Source of the DNA: Candidatus Omnitrophota bacterium
GTDB lineage: Bacteria > Omnitrophota > Gorgyraeia > Gygaellales > Profunditerraquicolaceae
Reading direction: 5' to 3'
DNA: 8,276 bases
Assembly: GCA_028717045.1 (NCBI GenBank)
Contig: JAQUON010000067.1
Coordinates: forward strand, 1 to 8,276
How positions within the stretch are numbered: the first letter of the stretch is position 1; each line of letters starts with the position of its first letter. A program made the position numbers and the translations under genes. A model generated the notes under the pieces. It saw nothing but the letters and a program-made list of their open reading frames with translations, did not search any database and was not told where the DNA came from. This document shows, one piece after another, positions 5,617 through 8,276 of the stretch.

Positions 5617-7302
5617 TTATTTGTTTTTTTCTTGATTTTTTTCTGCATCATCGGCACTTTTTTGATCATCCCCTGGCGTTATTACTTCCTCAGGGCTTTG
5701 GTCTTTATCTTTAGAAGCATCCGGCTGCTGGCCGGCAGTATTGTCATTTTTTTTCGACGGGGTAAGTGTAATGCCATATTGTGCTTCAAGATCTTTGATT
5801 TTTTTCGCTTCCCGGGCTCTTTGCTCGAGATTTTCCTCCCAGTCCTGGCCTACGGCGGCGAGCTCATCTGCGAGGCTTGAGAGATTATTGTCAACGGCTT
5901 CGATTGAAGCCTTGATTTCAGATGCGGGGTCTACCCATTGCCAGCCGGGGCAGATCCAGCGCGTCTTTACATACGCATCCCGATTTTGGTAGAAATCCAG
6001 GATGGGGAGTTCTCCTTTGAGATATGCTTCTTCCAAAAGCAGTTCAAGGACCGGTTGGCCGAAATTTTCGGCAATGAATTTTTGCTGCATCATAAAGAAA
6101 CGGCGTGCTTCCAGAAGTGCGCCGCGCAGATTGGAATAATTTGAACGCGAGAAATCTTTGGATAAAATTTCGTAGGGGATATTAAGCCCTGAGGCGATAT
6201 CGCGCAAAATCCTGATCATAAACGGTTCGAAGGAAGGATTGGGGCGCGATGGATTAAAAGATTCTACCGATTCTCCTGTCTTTAAATACTCAACCATCCC
6301 CGGGCTGAGCTCTTCGATTTGTTTCTCGGATCCTGAATCATATTCTGATTTAGCGATGGCATAATCCATGGCGTTATCTCGTTTTACAAAAAGTGCAAAG
6401 CATGCCGCCACGCGCGCAGCTACTAATTCAGCTTCCATATATTCAAAGCGATCCTTAAAGAGGTTGATTACTGGCGCAAAGAAAGGTTCGCCGCGAGTCT
6501 GGCCAGCGCGTAAGACATGGAACAAATGAAAGAAATTCACTACGTCATCATCTCTGCGCGCGGGATAACGGACATAATCTTTCGATAAATTGCTAAAGCT
6601 TTTTGTGCCGTAAGAATAATCTCCGGGATGAGTTTTCTTAATCCAATAGGCCAGGGGTTCTCCATATTGGCCGATTTCCACTCCTTTACGTATCTCTTTA
6701 TTCGATACTTTGTCGGAAGGGGTATCCATACGATCGGCTTCGATAGTTTGTAAGCTAAGGCTATATGGCCTTTTGGGATTAGTAATACGTAGAGGTATGA
6801 CAAGCGCTTCGCCATTCATTAAACGTGATCGTTCTACCAATTCTTCGATACCGAAGTAATTCAATTTACGGCTGGCATCGGCATGCCCGATCCAACGTGC
6901 CCAAATACGCTCGATTTGACGCTGTAATTGGTCGGCATATTCTTCGTTGATTTTTAAAGTTTCTTTATCGATTCTGCTTTGAGGCTTGATGCCGGTACCG
7001 ATAATATTGATGACGATCGTATTGATAGCTCCGGATGCGATTGCGTCATTACGTATTAAATCCCTGCTTTTTTCGCGTAATTTACTGAGATCGGTTAATA
7101 AATCCTCATCCGCAGACCCGCCGCCGGGTATCCATGATCCGCGCAGACGGCCTCCTTCTGCCCCGCGGTATGACCTGAACATGGTTTTTCCGATAAAGCG
7201 GAAATAGCGTCGTTTCGCAGCATGATAGGGAGAAAATACTTGTACGACATTATCGATGCCTTCAGATACACGTTCCGTAAAGTTTTTAGTCATTTTAATC
7301 AT
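5617..7302 (-). CDS. Portal protein, lambda gpB family
   Basis: Forms the ring at one capsid vertex through which DNA is packaged and ejected and to which the tail joins. The 561-residue protein, close in size to lambda gpB (533), has the family's pattern throughout: LREKSRDLIRNDAIASGAI (75-93), IGTGIKPQSR (101-110), IERIWARWIGHAD (130-142), LMNGEALVIPLR (161-172), QTIEADRMDTP (185-195), HVLRAGQTRGEPFFAPVI (262-279), AARVAACFALFVKR (295-308), LSPGMVEYLKTGE (332-344) and NYSNLRGALLEARRFF (388-403). A Lys/Asp/Gln-rich low-complexity tail covers about 515-561. Two starts are possible: ATG 7300-7302, overlapping the upstream gene by eight bases, or ATG 7291-7293 (codon 4), directly after that gene's stop and better spaced from a weak GGATGA. 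Either implies translational coupling and modest expression, fitting about twelve copies per virion. Confidence 0.92.
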   Translation of the reverse strand: MIKMTKNFTERVSEGIDNVVQVFSPYHAAKRRYFRFIGKTMFRSYRGAEGGRLRGSWIPGGGSADEDLLTDLSKLREKSRDLIRNDAIASGAINTIVINIIGTGIKPQSRIDKETLKINEEYADQLQRQIERIWARWIGHADASRKLNYFGIEELVERSRLMNGEALVIPLRITNPKRPYSLSLQTIEADRMDTPSDKVSNKEIRKGVEIGQYGEPLAYWIKKTHPGDYSYGTKSFSNLSKDYVRYPARRDDDVVNFFHLFHVLRAGQTRGEPFFAPVINLFKDRFEYMEAELVAARVAACFALFVKRDNAMDYAIAKSEYDSGSEKQIEELSPGMVEYLKTGESVESFNPSRPNPSFEPFMIRILRDIASGLNIPYEILSKDFSRSNYSNLRGALLEARRFFMMQQKFIAENFGQPVLELLLEEAYLKGELPILDFYQNRDAYVKTRWICPGWQWVDPASEIKASIEAVDNNLSSLADELAAVGQDWEENLEQRAREAKKIKDLEAQYGITLTPSKKNDNTAGQQPDASKDKDQSPEEVITPGDDQKSADDAEKNQEKNK

Positions 7303-7801
7303 CCGCGTTTACGAATTTTGCATAATTACGCCCTTTACCGGCGGCGATATTAATTTTTTGTTCATAATAATCTTTTAGCTCTCTTAATTCTTTCAAAGTA
7401 CAGCGTTGTAAATTACGATTTCCGATGCCATACGACTGTACGGCCCCGCCGTCCAAAAAGGCGGTAATTGCCTCGTTGATCTTGACCAGCATTTCTGCAT
7501 CTGTGGCCGCGGTAGTTGAAGTAATGCTGGCAGTCATGGTGGCATTGCGGACACATTTATAACTTTTTGAATATTTGACATCTAAAGTTTGGTTATTGAC
7601 TTCGACGATGTACGTCTCGTTTTCGATTGTAGGCGTAAAAGAGACTTTCCAGTTGATGCCTGCGACGAAAATGGCGGTACCGGAAGCAAACACAGAGCCG
7701 TCGCTTGCCTTATAAATTATGTAGGTAACGGTATTGGTGCTTATTGACTCGGGTATTTCACAGATTGCAGTAAAAGCTTGATTGAGGGTTATGTAGTCCA
7801 T
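7295..7801 (-). CDS. Head-tail joining protein with gpW-like C-terminus and beta-rich N-terminus
   Basis: Lies directly upstream of the portal gene, the place of lambda gene W, whose product fills the portal channel after packaging. The C-terminal third of this 168-residue protein fits the gpW pattern: a helix (ATDAEMLVKINEAITAFLDG, 99-118), a short hairpin region (AVQSYGIGNRNLQRCT, 120-135) and a second helix (LKELRELKDYYEQKI, 136-150). Lambda gpW is only 68 residues; here about 95 extra N-terminal residues form a probable beta-sandwich with alternating strands (TYIIYKASDGSVFASGTAIF, 26-45; WKVSFTPTIENETYIVEVN, 51-69), like the small domains found in phage fibre and baseplate proteins. The ATG at 7799-7801 has GGAG seven bases upstream. 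The stop overlaps or abuts the portal start. gpW similarity is moderate; the N-terminal role is unknown. Confidence 0.65.
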   Translation of the reverse strand: MDYITLNQAFTAICEIPESISTNTVTYIIYKASDGSVFASGTAIFVAGINWKVSFTPTIENETYIVEVNNQTLDVKYSKSYKCVRNATMTASITSTTAATDAEMLVKINEAITAFLDGGAVQSYGIGNRNLQRCTLKELRELKDYYEQKINIAAGKGRNYAKFVNADD

Positions 7802-7814
7802 CTTTTCTCCAATA

Positions 7815-7855
7815 AAAAAGCCTGCTACCGCCGTTCGAACGGTAACAGGCTTTTT
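7815..7855 (-). terminator. Intrinsic terminator-like hairpin in the leader of the head operon (bidirectional shape)
   Basis: Bases 7815-7824 (aaaaagcctg) pair perfectly with 7846-7855 (caggcttttt); after one C/A mismatch, 7826-7830 pair with 7840-7844. The loop holds a self-complementary ccgttcgaacgg (7831-7842). Because the stem base is A-tract/T-tract, each strand ends in a U-run after a GC-rich stem, so it could terminate transcription in both directions. On the minus strand its end is 13 bases from the ATG of the gpW-like gene, leaving no room for a promoter in between. Confidence 0.82.
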
Positions 7856-7865
7856 AGTGCTATTG

Positions 7866-7899
7866 GATTACTTACGAGGAGCGATCTCGCTTAGTAATC
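7866..7899. other. Second hairpin in the fibre-head intergenic gap
   Basis: Bases 7866-7872 (gattact) pair with 7893-7899 (agtaatc), enclosing a further four-base-pair stem (cgag 7875-7878, ctcg 7886-7889). It lies 11 bases after the fibre-like gene's stop and ahead of the terminator-like hairpin. There is no U-run after it, so it is not a terminator by itself. It could protect the 3' end of the fibre mRNA or take part in control of the next stem. I see no clear promoter in 7802-7910. Confidence 0.5.
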
Positions 7900-7910
7900 A
7901 AAATATTTTT

Positions 7911-8276
7911 TTATCGCTGTATCCGTATCATCCTTTCGATCCCTGAATAATTCCCGGCTTCCTTTTCGCCGTTGGTATAGTTGGTGATTTCCTGGAGTGT
8001 GCGCGTAGTTGTGTTATCTACGACACTCAGTGCTCCTTTGATCGCGGTTTTCTCGTCATTCGTCCAATCCCCTGTCCCCGAGGTCGGTATTATATTCAGC
8101 TTATTACCTACCGTTCCTGTGCCATTATAGGAAGCAAGGGTCGCGTTTAAGAGGCCGCCGGTAATATTGGCGATATCCCCTGCGCCTATGGTGGCATTTA
8201 TTGACTCTGTCAGTGTCCGGTTCGCATAGCCCCATACGTCACTTGCGCCAAGCGTTGACCGCGAGGACACGGCCGC
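7911..8276 (-). CDS. C-terminal end of a phage fibre/adhesin-like repeat protein (partial)
   Basis: The frame is open to the right edge, so the true start lies outside; the visible part is 121 codons, and the GTG at 8268-8270 is probably only an internal valine. The sequence AAVSSRSTLGASDVWGYANR followed by TLTES resembles repeats (SSRST..ASDVW.YA.RTLT) common in long phage fibre, collar or baseplate-associated proteins. Next come a Gly/Thr/Asn-rich stretch, WTNDEKTAIKGALSVVDN (roughly 70-87 of the visible part) and a C-terminus YSGIERMIRIQR of a kind also seen in such proteins. It is rich in Thr, Asn and Gly, without cysteine. It is probably a virion surface or tail-tip component, although in lambda order terminase would be expected here. 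The repeat-protein type is fairly clear; the precise role is not. Confidence 0.62.
   Translation of the reverse strand, partial: AAVSSRSTLGASDVWGYANRTLTESINATIGAGDIANITGGLLNATLASYNGTGTVGNKLNIIPTSGTGDWTNDEKTAIKGALSVVDNTTTRTLQEITNYTNGEKEAGNYSGIERMIRIQR

Noticed and set aside
5475..5669. A 64-codon minus-strand frame bridging the portal-protease gap
   Set aside because: It overlaps both neighbours, lacks a good ribosome binding site, and its Lys-rich start is the portal's low-complexity A-rich tail read in another frame.
7815..7855. Possible tRNA-like or attachment-site element because of the GTTCGAAC core
   Set aside because: The GTTCGAAC lies in the loop of a simple terminator-shaped hairpin; there are no anticodon, D or acceptor arms and no second copy of the sequence or integrase in the window.
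1..8276. Defence system, toxin-antitoxin or other cargo hidden in the module
   Set aside because: Nearly every base is accounted for by co-oriented structural genes; no intergenic gap exceeds about 110 bases, and no frame on the plus strand has a plausible start or family signature.

Overview
The window is a stretch of a tailed-phage (Caudoviricetes, siphovirus-like) structural module, either a free phage or a prophage. All recognisable genes lie on the minus strand and are transcribed from right to left. There is no host gene, tRNA, rRNA, integrase or CRISPR array, so the host cannot be named. Strong AAGGAGG-type ribosome binding sites before most genes only show that the host uses conventional Shine-Dalgarno initiation. 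All function calls come from reading the proteins by eye; no database search was possible.

Layout in transcription order (high to low coordinates): the 3' end of a fibre- or adhesin-like gene enters at the right edge (7911-8276). A 109-base non-coding gap follows, with two hairpins, the second shaped like an intrinsic terminator. The head cassette comes next: a protein with a gpW-like C-terminus (7295-7801), a lambda gpB-type portal (5617-7302), a prohead protease with a C-terminal scaffold-like region (4192-5517), a small capsid cement protein (3803-4162) and an HK97-fold-like major capsid protein (2803-3765). A GC-rich hairpin (2755-2780) follows the capsid gene. The connector and tail genes then run on: a gpFII-like head-tail joining protein (2368-2718), a gpZ-like tail completion protein (1684-2355), a gpU-like tail terminator (1223-1687), a gpV-like tail tube protein (49-1191), and the first 12 codons of another gene at the left edge (1-37).

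This matches the lambda order W-B-C/Nu3-D-E-FII-Z-U-V-(G) gene for gene, although sequence resemblance to lambda is strong only for the portal. Order and spacing imply a co-transcribed assembly line: portal and protease/scaffold nucleate the prohead, coat and cement proteins build the shell, connectors close the head, and tube and terminator proteins form the tail.

The points most worth a second look are: two strong internal ribosome binding sites in the protease gene, one predicting a separately translated 138-residue scaffold as in lambda C/Nu3; a terminator-like hairpin ending only 13 bases before the first head gene; a fibre-like gene where terminase would be expected; a beta-rich N-terminal domain apparently fused to the gpW-like domain; a duplicated glycine-rich insert in the tail tube protein; and a near-identical 31-bp leader repeated before the cement and capsid genes. 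I see no clearly new defence or mobile system here.
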